From an uncultured Neomegalonema sp. (GTDB taxonomy: Bacteria; Pseudomonadota; Alphaproteobacteria; Rhodobacterales; Rhodobacteraceae), in NCBI GenBank assembly GCA_937957975.1, contig CALFFK010000067.1:1-40672 (forward strand): a stretch of DNA of 40,672 nucleotides, written 5' to 3'. Shown piece after piece: positions 1 to 8,621 of this stretch (positions are counted from its first letter, which is position 1; each line of letters opens with the position of its first letter). Position numbers and translations under genes: made by a program. Below the pieces are notes generated by a model. It saw only the letters and a list, made by a program, of their open reading frames with translations. It was not told the DNA's origin and made no database searches.

Positions 1-35
1 AATAAAATCCGCATACGGACGAATAACCCGCAATC

Positions 36-710
36 CTACCCGTCCGCCTCGACCATAGCCCGGCATCGCAGTGCGAGATCGTGGCAGGTGGCAAGCGCCT
101 CATCCACCTCGCGTTTGCCCTTGTCCCGATGGCCGGGCGGACGGCCCGAACGCAGCGGATAATGCCGCGAGAACCCTGTTGCCGCCCGCATCCGATCCCG
201 CCGCGCATACCACCGCGCCAGCCGTCGGGCCTGTCCGGGCAGATCATCCAGCGCGGCCTTCATCGCCGCCAATCGATTCCGCAAGGCGGCGGCATCCAGC
301 AAATCATCATCGGATCGCGTAGGGTTTTCCGGCCCCGGACCCCACTCATCAAAAAACAGGATACGCGGCCCGCGCCCCGGCGTGGAGCATGGCTTTGGAT
401 CGGGATTACGCAGCGGGTCAGTCAGCCGGAAGACCGGCTTTCGCTCCCCATTCCTGCTTTGCGGAATCTCACCCGGCGCAGCCCGCATCGACAACACAGC
501 CGCCCCCAGATCACGCGCCATGACAAAGATCAGCCGCCGCAACGCCGATTCCATCGGCAATAACTGCGCCAGCACAGCCCGCCACACACCACGTCGCACC
601 GCCTCGATTTTCCCGGCATCCGGCCCCAGCATGGCAAACACCCCCACGAACAGCCCGATCAGCCGCCCCCGGTTCGCCTCCACCATCCCGTCCCAATCCC
701 AGTGTCTCAA
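36..710 (-). CDS. Conserved hypothetical protein (no recognised domain)
   Basis: I do not recognise a functional domain. The product is about 224 residues, basic and arginine-rich in its C-terminal half, with a short hydrophobic stretch near the N-terminus (LIGLFVGVFAMLG) and no cleavable signal peptide. The proposed start is the TTG at 710 (then RHWDWDGMVEANRG), because GGAG lies six bases upstream. The frame stays open to a TTG at 743 and an ATG at 737, but neither has a visible ribosome-binding site. Proteins with an N-terminal HxDWDGM-like segment occur in other alphaproteobacteria as far as I recall, but no role is known to me. The candidate RNA at about 765-935 lies just upstream on the same strand. 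Confidence 0.6.
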   Translation of the reverse strand: MRHWDWDGMVEANRGRLIGLFVGVFAMLGPDAGKIEAVRRGVWRAVLAQLLPMESALRRLIFVMARDLGAAVLSMRAAPGEIPQSRNGERKPVFRLTDPLRNPDPKPCSTPGRGPRILFFDEWGPGPENPTRSDDDLLDAAALRNRLAAMKAALDDLPGQARRLARWYARRDRMRAATGFSRHYPLRSGRPPGHRDKGKREVDEALATCHDLALRCRAMVEADG

Positions 711-764
711 GGCCGCTCCGTAAATTGAACATAACATGAACAATTGAGCGGAGTTTTACTTCGA

Positions 765-935
765 TGTCAACACCGCGCGCTGCCCCGCACTGGTGGTTCA
801 GCTCATGTCCCGGCTCCGTCTGGCTGGCAGGTTTCCGCCCCCGAACCCTACGCGCACATCCATAAAGGTGGCATTTTTTACAATCCCGATACATGCCCCT
901 CAGACCACCCGTGAAAATGCTGGAATAGCCTTCGG
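765..935 (-). ncRNA. Candidate structured RNA, rod-like fold, possibly 6S RNA
   Basis: This gap of more than 300 bp has no convincing gene but has long-range complementarity. Bases 788-797 pair with 904-913 (nine of ten). Bases 804-813 pair with 886-895 (eight of ten). The arms are separated by 6- and 8-nt internal loops, giving an extended rod closed over an apical region. A further small hairpin (GGCGG/CCUGCC with a bulge) lies in the apical part. The minus-strand reading, including the 3' part around CUGAACCACCAGUGCGGGG, reminds me of alphaproteobacterial 6S RNAs, but the central bubble here is smaller than in E. coli 6S. The ends are guesses. The fold is seen in the sequence; the 6S identity is inference. 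Confidence 0.35.
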
Positions 936-1054
936 CGGTGGTCGCAAAACCCACCCCGCATAATCCCCGGCCTTTATCCGCAATAAAAATCGTGCATGGC
1001 TTGCATCGACCCCGCACCCCCGTCGAGGGAAGCCCCATTCCTGCGAGACCAGCC

Positions 1055-3088
1055 ATGGCGAAAACCGATCCCCTGCTCGAACCGTTCACGCTCAACGGCC
1101 TGACGATCCGCAATCGTATCGTCAGCACTCCCCACGCTCCGGCCTATGCCGAAGACGGGATGCCCGCAGAACGCTATCAGCTCTACCACGAGGAAAAGGC
1201 CAGGGGCGGCATCGGTATGACGATGTTCGGCGGGTCCAGTTGCGTTTCGGCGGACAGCCCTTCAGTCTTCGGTCAGCTTGATGTTTCCGGCGACCGGGTG
1301 ATCCCGTATTTTCAGCAATTTGCGGATCGCATCCATGCCCACGGGGCCGCGTTGCTTTGCCAGATCTCGCATCTGGGGCGACGCACCACATGGAATGACG
1401 GCGATTGGCTGCCCGTCGTTGCGCCCTCGCGGGTACGCGAACATTCGCATCGCGGCTTTCCCAAGGCGATGGACGCCGCCGACATCCGCCGCATCGTCGG
1501 GGATTATGCTGCCGCCGCCCGCCGCTGCAAGGAAGGCGGGCTGGACGGGGTAGAGGTGCTGCAAAACGGGCACCTCCTCAGCCAGTTCCTGTCGCCCGAC
1601 CTCAATCTTCGCAATGACGGATATGGTGGATCACTCGAAAACCGCGCCCGCTTTGCGCTGGAGGTTTTCGAAGCAGTGCGTGAAGCTGTCGGCAGCGATT
1701 TCGTGGTTGGTATCCGCATGGAAATCGGCGGCGAGATCGAGGGTGCGACAGGCTACGAAGACTCAATCCGCTACGCCAACATGCTGCGCGAGGCCGGGGC
1801 GGTCGATTATCTGAATCTCAATGTTGGACGCCCGGACCATAATTACGAGCTGTCCCATTACGGCGTGCCGTCGATGTTCCAGAAACTCGCGCCTTTTCTG
1901 GCCAACGTGGCCACCTTCCGGCGCGAGGTCGATCTGCCGGTCATCCACGCGATACGCATCCCCGATCTGCCAACCGCCCGCCATGCGGTACAGGAAGGCA
2001 TCGTCGATCTGATCGGCATGACCCGCGCGCATATCGCCGACCCGCATCTGGTTCGCAAGATGATCGCGGGACAGGAAGATCGTATCCGCCCCTGCGTTGG
2101 CGCGGGCTATTGCATCGACCGCATCTATGGCGAGGGCGAGGCATTGTGCCTGCATAATGTCGCCACCGGGCGCGAAGCCACGATTTCGCATCTCACACCC
2201 CCCTCCAGCGGCCCCGCACGCAAGGTCGTCGTGGTCGGCGGAGGGCCAGCGGGAATGGAGGCTGCGCGCGTCTGTGCCGAACGCGGCCATTCCGTCGTGT
2301 TATTCGAGGCCGGGGCCAAACTGGGCGGACAGGTTCGCATCGCGGCACAGGCAAAGGTACGGCGCGACATCATCGGCATCGCTGACTGGCTGGCCGGGGA
2401 AGTTGAAACGCTCGGCGTGGACATCCGCCTCAACACTTATGCCGAATCCGAGGAAATCCTCGCTGAAACCCCCGACGCCGTTATCATCGCGACGGGTGGT
2501 TTGCCCGATACCGGGCATGTCGAGGGCGGCGATCTGTGCCTGAGCGTCTGGGACGTTCTGGACGGAGCAAAGGTCGAGGGCGATGTTCTGGTCTATGACG
2601 ATAATGGCCAGCATCAGGCGCCCTCTCTCGTCTGCGATCTTGCGGAACGCGACGATGTACGTGTCGCCTTCGTCACGACCGACCGCGCCATCTGTATGGA
2701 GATGGGGGCATCAAATTATCCGAAATATCTGGAAAAATTCCACCGGGGCGGCGTGCGCGTAACCCCCGACCACCGCCTCGTACGAGTCGAGCGGGATGGA
2801 AACGCCCTGCGCGCCCTGTTCCACAGCGATTATGGCGGCCCGGAGGTCGAGATGCGCGCCGATCACATCGTCATCGAACACGGAACCATTCCCCTGACCG
2901 ATACCTATGATGAGCTTGCAGGCAAGGCCATCAATGGCGGCGTGACCGATCTGGCCGCACTGGTGGCGGGACAGCCCCAACCCATTGCAAAATATGGCTT
3001 TACACTGCACCGCATCGGCGATGCGGTGGCCAGCCGAAATATCCATGCGGCGATCTATGATGCCCGCCGACTGGCGCTCGGATTATAA
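1055..3088 (+). CDS. NADH:flavin oxidoreductase, trimethylamine-dehydrogenase/N-methyl demethylase type
   Basis: This 677-residue fusion has an Old Yellow Enzyme-like FMN barrel (about 5-345), an iron-sulfur segment (about 345-366) and a Rossmann FAD/NAD(P) half (from 390, VVVVGGGPAG). The length and order match trimethylamine dehydrogenase, 2,4-dienoyl-CoA reductase and the stachydrine/dimethylglycine demethylases. The segment CVGAGYCIDRIYGEGEALC most resembles the demethylase branch, so an N-methyl amino acid or betaine is the likely substrate (inference). Cysteines 347, 353 and 365 are present, but the second ligand position is Ala350. The ATG at 1055 starts at the family N-terminus; the frame is open upstream but that stretch looks non-coding. 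The gene stands alone between the RNA candidate and the DM13 gene. Confidence 0.88.
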   Translation: MAKTDPLLEPFTLNGLTIRNRIVSTPHAPAYAEDGMPAERYQLYHEEKARGGIGMTMFGGSSCVSADSPSVFGQLDVSGDRVIPYFQQFADRIHAHGAALLCQISHLGRRTTWNDGDWLPVVAPSRVREHSHRGFPKAMDAADIRRIVGDYAAAARRCKEGGLDGVEVLQNGHLLSQFLSPDLNLRNDGYGGSLENRARFALEVFEAVREAVGSDFVVGIRMEIGGEIEGATGYEDSIRYANMLREAGAVDYLNLNVGRPDHNYELSHYGVPSMFQKLAPFLANVATFRREVDLPVIHAIRIPDLPTARHAVQEGIVDLIGMTRAHIADPHLVRKMIAGQEDRIRPCVGAGYCIDRIYGEGEALCLHNVATGREATISHLTPPSSGPARKVVVVGGGPAGMEAARVCAERGHSVVLFEAGAKLGGQVRIAAQAKVRRDIIGIADWLAGEVETLGVDIRLNTYAESEEILAETPDAVIIATGGLPDTGHVEGGDLCLSVWDVLDGAKVEGDVLVYDDNGQHQAPSLVCDLAERDDVRVAFVTTDRAICMEMGASNYPKYLEKFHRGGVRVTPDHRLVRVERDGNALRALFHSDYGGPEVEMRADHIVIEHGTIPLTDTYDELAGKAINGGVTDLAALVAGQPQPIAKYGFTLHRIGDAVASRNIHAAIYDARRLALGL

Positions 3089-3231
3089 AACAAGGGTTAA
3101 CGGCTGGACCATCCGAAACGACAGTATATATTGAAATGTGTCAGTCACTCGCAACTTTATTAAAAAACTTGAATTCAAAACCGAACGTGAGTGATGAATT
3201 GTTACGACACATAAAAACGGAGAAAAATGTA

Positions 3232-3678
3232 ATGCGCTCAATCCTACCTATCCTGCTTTCCGCCATGGTACTCGGTGCTTGTACTTCATCAAGCCAGTCA
3301 ACAGCGCCTGCTTCCGCGCCTGCCGCCTCTGCTGCGACATTCACTCACGCCATTCAGGGGCGCGAGACAGCCGTGGGCAGCTTCACAGGTGCAAGCGAGC
3401 ACGTGACAACCGGCCATGCGAGTGTGTTCCGTTCGGATGGAAAATGGTTTATCAGCCTCGCTTCGGACTTCTTCCACGATGGCTCGCCTGATCCGAAAAT
3501 TGCTTTCGGCAATAACGGTTTCCGTCAGGAAGCGATCATATCGCCGCTGACCTCCCTCACCGGCGCACAGGTCTACGAGATTCCTTCGACTCTGGATGTT
3601 GGCGATTACAATGAAATCTGGCTCTGGTGCGAGAAGTTTGCTGTGCCACTCGGCGTTGCTCCGCTCACGCTGACCTGA
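3232..3678 (+). CDS. DM13-domain lipoprotein
   Basis: The product is 148 residues. It begins with a lipoprotein signal peptide and lipobox (LGAC, Cys17), followed by an Ala/Ser/Pro linker and one DM13 domain (about 42-145). Recognisable DM13 features are the opening GxFTGASEHVTTGHASV and the closing IWLWCEKFAVPLGVAPL with the conserved Cys. DM13 domains are predicted to act in electron transfer or redox at the cell surface; no substrate can be inferred. The start at 3232 is chosen because GGAG lies at 3219-3222 and the signal peptide begins there; the frame is open further upstream. The 143-bp upstream gap is AT-rich with a TATATT-like element. Confidence 0.8.
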   Translation: MRSILPILLSAMVLGACTSSSQSTAPASAPAASAATFTHAIQGRETAVGSFTGASEHVTTGHASVFRSDGKWFISLASDFFHDGSPDPKIAFGNNGFRQEAIISPLTSLTGAQVYEIPSTLDVGDYNEIWLWCEKFAVPLGVAPLTLT

Positions 3679-3687
3679 TCTAAAAAA

Positions 3688-3715
3688 GGCGGCACTTCCC
3701 GCTGGAAGTGCCGCC
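3688..3715 (-). terminator. Rho-independent terminator for the protease gene
   Basis: A perfect 12-bp stem (3688-3699 with 3704-3715) encloses a 4-nt loop. On the minus strand the stem is followed by TTTTTTA, so it should terminate transcripts of the protease gene that ends at 3864. On the plus strand it lies 10 bp after the DM13 stop but lacks a T-tract there, so it may only attenuate. Confidence 0.85.
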
Positions 3716-3863
3716 ATGGGTGAAACACCCGCCCGCTGGGCCATTCACAATTTTTATGTGATCCTGTGTTTCACCCTGTTTTTCCCATCAGCCCCCCGAC
3801 TGACAGGAAAACGCGCCCGGATCGTTCCGGTCCCCCAACCGTCAGGCGCGTATCACTCCCGCC

Positions 3864-4862
3864 TTACTGGCTGAACGTGTTGACCGACGCCATCCGACCA
3901 ATGCCTTGACCGGAAGGCCGGGATGACATGAAGAAGGTCGACTCGTCCTTGCCACGGCACTCGTCGGGATTGCTGGAGCAAAGACTGATCACATCCTCAA
4001 TCCAGTCACGATAGGCGGCGATAGGCGTGTAATACATATCGTACCCGGCTTTCATGCATGGCTCGCCATTGTAATCATTCGTACCCGGTTCAATGCCGGA
4101 CAAGACCCCCGCAACACTCTGATAGCCGTTCGTGGTCGAAAGCAGCGGCCCCCCGCTTTCGCCCTGACAGACGCCTTCCATCCGGCCAAACGGGCTGGTC
4201 ACAGTGATGAAACCGGGCCATTCCACATCGGTCACGGACAGCGGCACTTTCTGAAGCGACTTCTGCCCTGCTTTCGGCCCCGTCACCGGCCACCCCGCCG
4301 CAATCGCGATACCCCCCGGTTTCACGGTTGGGCGGCGGAAATCATCAATTACCGCCGGAACGATTTCCCTCGGCAACGGCTGATCCAGCTTGACGATGGC
4401 AATGTCGTTCGAGAGATAGGTATCCGCCCCCGCATGGCACACAGCCTGATGCGCCGTACGGCGGATCGTTCCGGGGCCGTCAACATTATGGTCCCCCGTG
4501 ACCAGCTCGATGCGGTCCCATTGCAGGCCGTCCTTGGCCTTGACGCAGTGGGCGGCGGTCACGACATGGCGGCTGTCAATAACAGTGCCGCCACAATGTT
4601 CGATCTCGGCATATCCGTCATGCTGGTAGATCATCTTCAGCTTTATCATCGCCGGAAACTGACTGTCGGCCCCCGCCGCCAGGATCGCCGGATTGCCGAT
4701 CTCGTAGACCGCGCCGGTAGGTTTGCCAACACGGCTGGCCTTGGCCGGGTCCGTGCCACAGGAAACGGCATTAATGTCGCCAAGTCCACCTGCGAAGGCC
4801 TGGCCGGATGTCAGGGCCATGAGAATGGTGGTAATACCGGATGTGAGCGCAGTACGTTTCAT
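3864..4862 (-). CDS. Secreted trypsin-like serine protease (S1 family)
   Basis: The product is 332 residues with a signal peptide (cleavage likely after AFA, about residue 24). The chymotrypsin-fold triad is visible: His105 in VTAAHC, Asp153 in SNDIAIVKLD and Ser236 in QGESGGPL. Cys90 and Cys106 fit the conserved disulfide across the active-site His. The residue before GS is Glu235 where trypsins have Asp194, and the S1-pocket position six before Ser is Gly230, so arginine/lysine specificity is not expected. A C-terminal extension of about 40 residues follows the protease domain. The start at 4862 has GGGGGA seven bases upstream. It should act in the periplasm or outside the cell. Confidence 0.87.
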   Translation of the reverse strand: MKRTALTSGITTILMALTSGQAFAGGLGDINAVSCGTDPAKASRVGKPTGAVYEIGNPAILAAGADSQFPAMIKLKMIYQHDGYAEIEHCGGTVIDSRHVVTAAHCVKAKDGLQWDRIELVTGDHNVDGPGTIRRTAHQAVCHAGADTYLSNDIAIVKLDQPLPREIVPAVIDDFRRPTVKPGGIAIAAGWPVTGPKAGQKSLQKVPLSVTDVEWPGFITVTSPFGRMEGVCQGESGGPLLSTTNGYQSVAGVLSGIEPGTNDYNGEPCMKAGYDMYYTPIAAYRDWIEDVISLCSSNPDECRGKDESTFFMSSRPSGQGIGRMASVNTFSQ

Positions 4863-4978
4863 GGTGTGGTCCCCCAACAGGATTGCATGTTTGTGGCCCC
4901 CCGGCCTTGAACACACAATGCCCGTCATGGGTAAATATAACCCTGTATGATGTGGTGAACGCCTGTAAACAAACGGCG

Positions 4979-5011
4979 TATAAAGTACCTAATTTTATCG
5001 AATAAAGTCAA
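4979..5011 (-). promoter_or_regulatory. Candidate sigma70-type promoter for the protease gene
   Basis: On the minus strand TTGACT (5011-5006) is followed after 18 bases by TACTTT, overlapping TTTATA (4984-4979). It would leave a 5' leader of about 110 nt before the protease start. This is a motif match only. The rest of 4863-5086 is AT-rich and holds no convincing gene. Confidence 0.35.
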
Positions 5012-5086
5012 AAATCGCCATTCTCTGCATATGTTTGATGTATTGAATACTATGTCCTTTATTCAAAAAATTCGTTCACAGCACAA

Positions 5087-5119
5087 AAAAGCCCCGGCGA
5101 CAGCGTCACCGGGGCTTTT
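5087..5119 (-). terminator. Rho-independent terminator for hppA
   Basis: An 11-bp perfect stem AAAAGCCCCGG/CCGGGGCTTTT (5087-5097 with 5109-5119) is extended inside by GAC/GTC. It lies 40 bp past the hppA stop on the minus strand and ends in a T-run there. The symmetric A/T flanks mean it could work in both directions. Confidence 0.85.
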
Positions 5120-5158
5120 ATTAAAATTCGATACGATTACAATGTATCGTTATTTCAT

Positions 5159-7294
5159 TCAGTGCGCCATAACCGCCAACAGCAGCAGTGCCACGATGTT
5201 CGTGATCTTGATCATCGGGTTCACGGCGGGGCCAGCGGTGTCCTTGTAGGGGTCGCCAACGGTGTCGCCAGTGACGGACGCCTTGTGCGCTTCGCCACCC
5301 TTTTCGTGCTTCACGCCGTCCTTGTCCACGAAACCGTCCTCAAAGCTTTTCTTCGCGTTATCCCATGCGCCACCACCGGCGGTCATGGAAACGGCGACGA
5401 AGAAGCCGGTGACGATCACGCCCATCAACATCGCGCCCAGAGCCGCAAAGCCGTTGGCGTAGGTCGAGACTGCGCTGACCGCAAAGAAGACGAAGATCGG
5501 TGACAGAACCGGCAGGAGCGATGGAACAATCATCTCCCTGATCGCGGCCTTGGTCAGCATATCCACCGCCCGTGCGTAATCAGGCTTGGACGTTCCGGCC
5601 ATGATGCCCGGATCGGCCTTGAACTGACGGCGAACTTCTTCAACCACAGAACCGGCGGCGCGGCCCACGGCGGTCATCGACATACCACCAAAGACATAAG
5701 GCAACAGGCCACCGAACAGCAAACCTGCCACAACATAGGGGTTCGACAGATTGAACAGCACATCGGCATCAATGCCGTAGAAGACCGACCCCTCCTTGGC
5801 TGTCGAAGAGAAGAACTTCAGGTCTTCGGTATAGGCCGCGAACAGCACCAGCGCGCCAAGACCGGCGGAACCGATAGCATAACCCTTGGTGACAGCTTTG
5901 GTCGTGTTGCCCACAGCGTCGAGCGCGTCGGTCGTGTTGCGCACGTCTTCGGGCAGACCCGCCATCTCGGCAATGCCGCCCGCATTATCGGTCACAGGAC
6001 CGAAAGCGTCGAGCGCGACAACAAAACCAGCAAGGGCCAGCATGGCCGTCACGGCGATGGCAATGCCGAACAGACCGGCAAGCGAGTAGGTGGCGATAAT
6101 ACCGACGATGATCGTCAGGGCGGGCAGCGCGGTTGCCTCAAGCGAGACAGCAAGACCCTGGATCACGTTCGTACCATGGCCCGAAACCGATGCCTGGGCA
6201 ATCGAGCGAACCGGGCGGTAATCGACGCCAGTGTAGTATTCCGTCACCCAGATGATGATGCCGGTGATGATGATGCCGATCACACCACAGAAATAGAGGT
6301 TCCAGCCAGTGAAAGTCACGCCGGTACTGGTCGTCATTTCAGTGCCAAGACCAACCATCATGGCCGTAACCGGCAGCATGATGACAAGCGAGAGGACGGC
6401 ACAGGCGATAAAGCCGCGATAAAGTGCGCCCATGATCGAGTTGTTCTCAGGCAGCTTCACAAAGAACGTGCCCGCGATGGAGGTCAGCACACAGGCCGCA
6501 CCGATGACCATCGGGTAAAGCATGACATTATAGAGCATGTCCGTGCCCGCAAAGTAGATCGAGCCAAGAACCATCGTCGCAACCAGCGTCACCGCATAGG
6601 TCTCGAACAGGTCAGCGGCCATGCCCGCGCAGTCACCCACGTTATCGCCGACGTTATCAGCGATGGTGGCAGGGTTGCGGGGATCGTCTTCGGGGATACC
6701 GGCCTCGACCTTACCAACAAGGTCGCCACCCACATCCGCACCCTTGGTGAAGATACCGCCACCAAGACGCGCGAAGATCGAGATAAGCGACGCACCAAAG
6801 CCCAGCGCCACCAGCGCATCAATCACGACGCGATCCGCAGGATCATACCCGGCAATTCCGGTCAGGATACCGTAATAAACAGCGACGCCCAACAGCGCGA
6901 GACCGGCCACGAGCATCCCCGTGACAGCGCCCGACTTGAACGCGATGTCAAGGCCAGCCCCAAGACTGACGCTCGATGCCTGTGCCGTGCGAACATTTGC
7001 GCGCACAGAAATCAGCATCCCGATGAACCCGGCGGCCCCGGAGAGCACAGCACCGATCAAAAAGCCAATGGCGGCAGGGAACGACAGGAAAATCGCGACA
7101 AGGGCAAAGATCACCGCTCCGGCTACAGCGATGGTCGTGTACTGGCGCGCCAGATAGGCTTGTGCGCCTTCCTGAATCGCTTCAGCGATTTCCTGCATAC
7201 GGGCATTACCCGCATCGGCGGCGAGAACCTCTTTGGTGGCCCACCAACCGTAAACAACGGATAACAATCCGCATAGAATAACGAGAATAAGCAT
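5159..7294 (-). CDS. hppA: K+-independent membrane proton-translocating pyrophosphatase
   Basis: The product is 711 residues with about 16 hydrophobic segments, the normal size of the family. The pyrophosphate-binding signature [11 protein letters not shown] (187-197) and the acidic [12 protein letters not shown] loop (213-224) are intact, as is the [10 protein letters not shown] segment. Lys466 and Thr469 in GNTTKAVTK mark the K+-independent, proton-pumping subclass. It hydrolyses PPi and pumps H+ across the inner membrane. The start at 7294 is preferred over the ATG at 7300, because GAGGAGGG ends only at 7301: it abuts the first ATG but is correctly spaced for the second. A structured leader lies upstream, and a hairpin follows the stop. 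Confidence 0.96.
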   Translation of the reverse strand: MLILVILCGLLSVVYGWWATKEVLAADAGNARMQEIAEAIQEGAQAYLARQYTTIAVAGAVIFALVAIFLSFPAAIGFLIGAVLSGAAGFIGMLISVRANVRTAQASSVSLGAGLDIAFKSGAVTGMLVAGLALLGVAVYYGILTGIAGYDPADRVVIDALVALGFGASLISIFARLGGGIFTKGADVGGDLVGKVEAGIPEDDPRNPATIADNVGDNVGDCAGMAADLFETYAVTLVATMVLGSIYFAGTDMLYNVMLYPMVIGAACVLTSIAGTFFVKLPENNSIMGALYRGFIACAVLSLVIMLPVTAMMVGLGTEMTTSTGVTFTGWNLYFCGVIGIIITGIIIWVTEYYTGVDYRPVRSIAQASVSGHGTNVIQGLAVSLEATALPALTIIVGIIATYSLAGLFGIAIAVTAMLALAGFVVALDAFGPVTDNAGGIAEMAGLPEDVRNTTDALDAVGNTTKAVTKGYAIGSAGLGALVLFAAYTEDLKFFSSTAKEGSVFYGIDADVLFNLSNPYVVAGLLFGGLLPYVFGGMSMTAVGRAAGSVVEEVRRQFKADPGIMAGTSKPDYARAVDMLTKAAIREMIVPSLLPVLSPIFVFFAVSAVSTYANGFAALGAMLMGVIVTGFFVAVSMTAGGGAWDNAKKSFEDGFVDKDGVKHEKGGEAHKASVTGDTVGDPYKDTAGPAVNPMIKITNIVALLLLAVMAH

Positions 7295-7339
7295 CCTCAT
7301 CCCTCCTCAAAAAGTATGACCCCGGTTTTTAACCCGTTG

Positions 7340-7390
7340 GCCGCCGCAAGGCGCTTCCTGGATTGACGAGGCGTGATGTCAAGCGGCGGC
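7340..7390 (-). promoter_or_regulatory. Inverted-repeat structure in the hppA leader
   Basis: GCCGCCGC (7340-7347) and GCGGCGGC (7383-7390) are perfect complements. Inside them a second inverted repeat, TTGAC (7363-7367) and GTCAA (7378-7382), forms its own arm. In the hppA transcript this would be a branched hairpin 46-96 nt before the start codon. It may be a leader RNA, an operator or a relic; nothing here decides. Confidence 0.35.
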
Positions 7391-7448
7391 TTTACAAAAC
7401 ATTTACGGTTCATCGTCAAGGTGTCATGCGCCTTGGGCACCTCTAATT

Positions 7449-7464
7449 TTAGCGACGTTATACT
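7449..7464 (+). repeat. Candidate left end of an IS1595-like element
   Basis: TTAGCGACGTTATACT aligns with the reverse complement of 9563-9577 (TTAACGCGGTATACT) at 13 positions with one gap. It lies 53 bp before the transposase start. The match could mark terminal inverted repeats of an element spanning the transposase and the HEPN gene. I saw no clear target duplication, so this is tentative. Confidence 0.3.
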
Positions 7465-7516
7465 TCCCGTACCCAAGCGGGTTTGGTATAAAGATTGGGC
7501 AAAAGGAGTTGCCCCG

Positions 7517-8399
7517 ATGTCTGTCACGTCCCGCTCCGAGTTTCACGATGAGCAAGCCGCCTACGAATACTTAGAAGCGCGCATCTGGCCGCATGGCGCA
7601 ACCTGCCCGAAGTGTGGCGAGCGCAAGCGCGTTTCCAAGATGAGCGGCAAGTCTACCCGCATTGGCGCATACAAGTGCTACAAGTGCCGTAAGCCCTTCA
7701 CCGTGAAGGTCGGGACCGTTTTCGAGTCCAGCCACGTCAAGATGAACCTGTGGCTTCAGGCGATCTACATGATGTGCGCGAGCAAGAAAGGCGTGAGCAG
7801 TAACCAGCTTCACCGAATGCTTGGCGTCACCCCCAAAACCGCTTGGTTCATGTCTCACCGCATCCGTGAAGCGATGCGGGACGGCGATCTTGCTCCTATG
7901 GGCGGCGACGGCGACATTGTCGAAGTCGATGAAACCTTCATCGGCCATGACACCAGCGTTAAGCGGCGCGGCGAGAAAAAGGGTCGCGGCTATGCACACA
8001 AGTACAAGGTTCTGTCGCTGGTAGAGCGCAACACCGGCAAGGCGCGATCGATAGTCGTTAACAGCCTCAAGGCTGACGATCCGCTCCCGATCCTGCGCGA
8101 AAACATCGCCAAAGAGGCGACCGTCTTCACTAACGAAGCCAGCTACTACAAGAAATTGGACCAGACCTTCGCGGCGCATGACTTAGTGCGCCACGGCGCG
8201 GGCGAATATGGCCGTGATCAGATCCACACCGACACCATCTAAGGCTATTAAGCGCGGCATGAAGGGCATCTACCAGCATTGCGCCAAGCACCACCTTCAC
8301 CGCTACACCGGCGAATTCGCTTTACGTTACAGCAACTGGATTGCGACGGGCGCTACCGGTGAAATGCGCGCCGACCGTGCGCTGCAAGGCATCGTGTGA
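7517..8399 (+). pseudogene. IS1595-family transposase, inactivated
   Basis: The frame reads as an IS1595/ISXO2-like transposase: zinc ribbon (CPKC...CYKC), helix-turn-helix region and DDE core beginning VDETFIG. It breaks at HTDTI, where the expected Glu codon is TAA (8240-8242). The frame then shifts, apparently through a small deletion, and resumes as KRGMKGIYQHCAKHHLHRY until another stop at 8397. The second catalytic Asp also appears changed to Asn (VFTNEASYY, where TDEA is usual). The start at 7517 has AAAGGAG eight bases upstream. Several independent lesions mean the enzyme is dead. Confidence 0.85.
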
Positions 8400-8435
8400 A
8401 AGCGCCCCAAGTATCAAACAAATCGTGCGGGGGGC

Positions 8436-8621
8436 ATAATTCCAAAGAAGAAGGCAGAGGAAAGCCAAGCGGAGCAATCGAAGAGGTTTGCAAAGGCAGT
8501 CGCGGACCTAGAAGCCGCTGGAAAACTAAACCCCACCGAGGCCGATGAGCGATTTGAGCGGGCGATGGGAAAGATTACACCGCCTGCTACTCCGAAAGTC
8601 GGGTCGAAAGGTGCGCCATGA
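8436..8621 (+). pseudogene. Small frame downstream of the transposase, start codon lost
   Basis: A 61-codon open frame (IIPKKKAEESQAEQSKRF... ending SKGAP) lies in frame after the transposase remnant, behind a GGGGG ribosome-binding-like run. Its apparent first codon is ATA, plausibly a decayed ATG. The composition (Lys/Glu-rich, EQSKRFxxA then FERAMGKI) resembles small proteins I recall next to IS1595-type transposases, of unknown function. Its last 35 bp overlap the end of the convergent HEPN gene. It is probably not translated now. Confidence 0.45.

Noticed and set aside
938..1054. N-terminal extension of the flavin oxidoreductase
   Set aside because: The stretch is Pro/Arg-rich, has no counterpart in the family, and overlaps the region next to the RNA candidate; the ATG at 1055 matches the conserved start.
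5031..5249. Small plus-strand frame between the protease and hppA
   Set aside because: It runs through the hppA terminator hairpin and into hppA antisense, with no ribosome-binding site.
6176..7264. Long plus-strand open frame antisense to hppA
   Set aside because: It is a codon-bias shadow of a conserved gene: basic, His/Arg-rich translation with no domain or ribosome-binding site.
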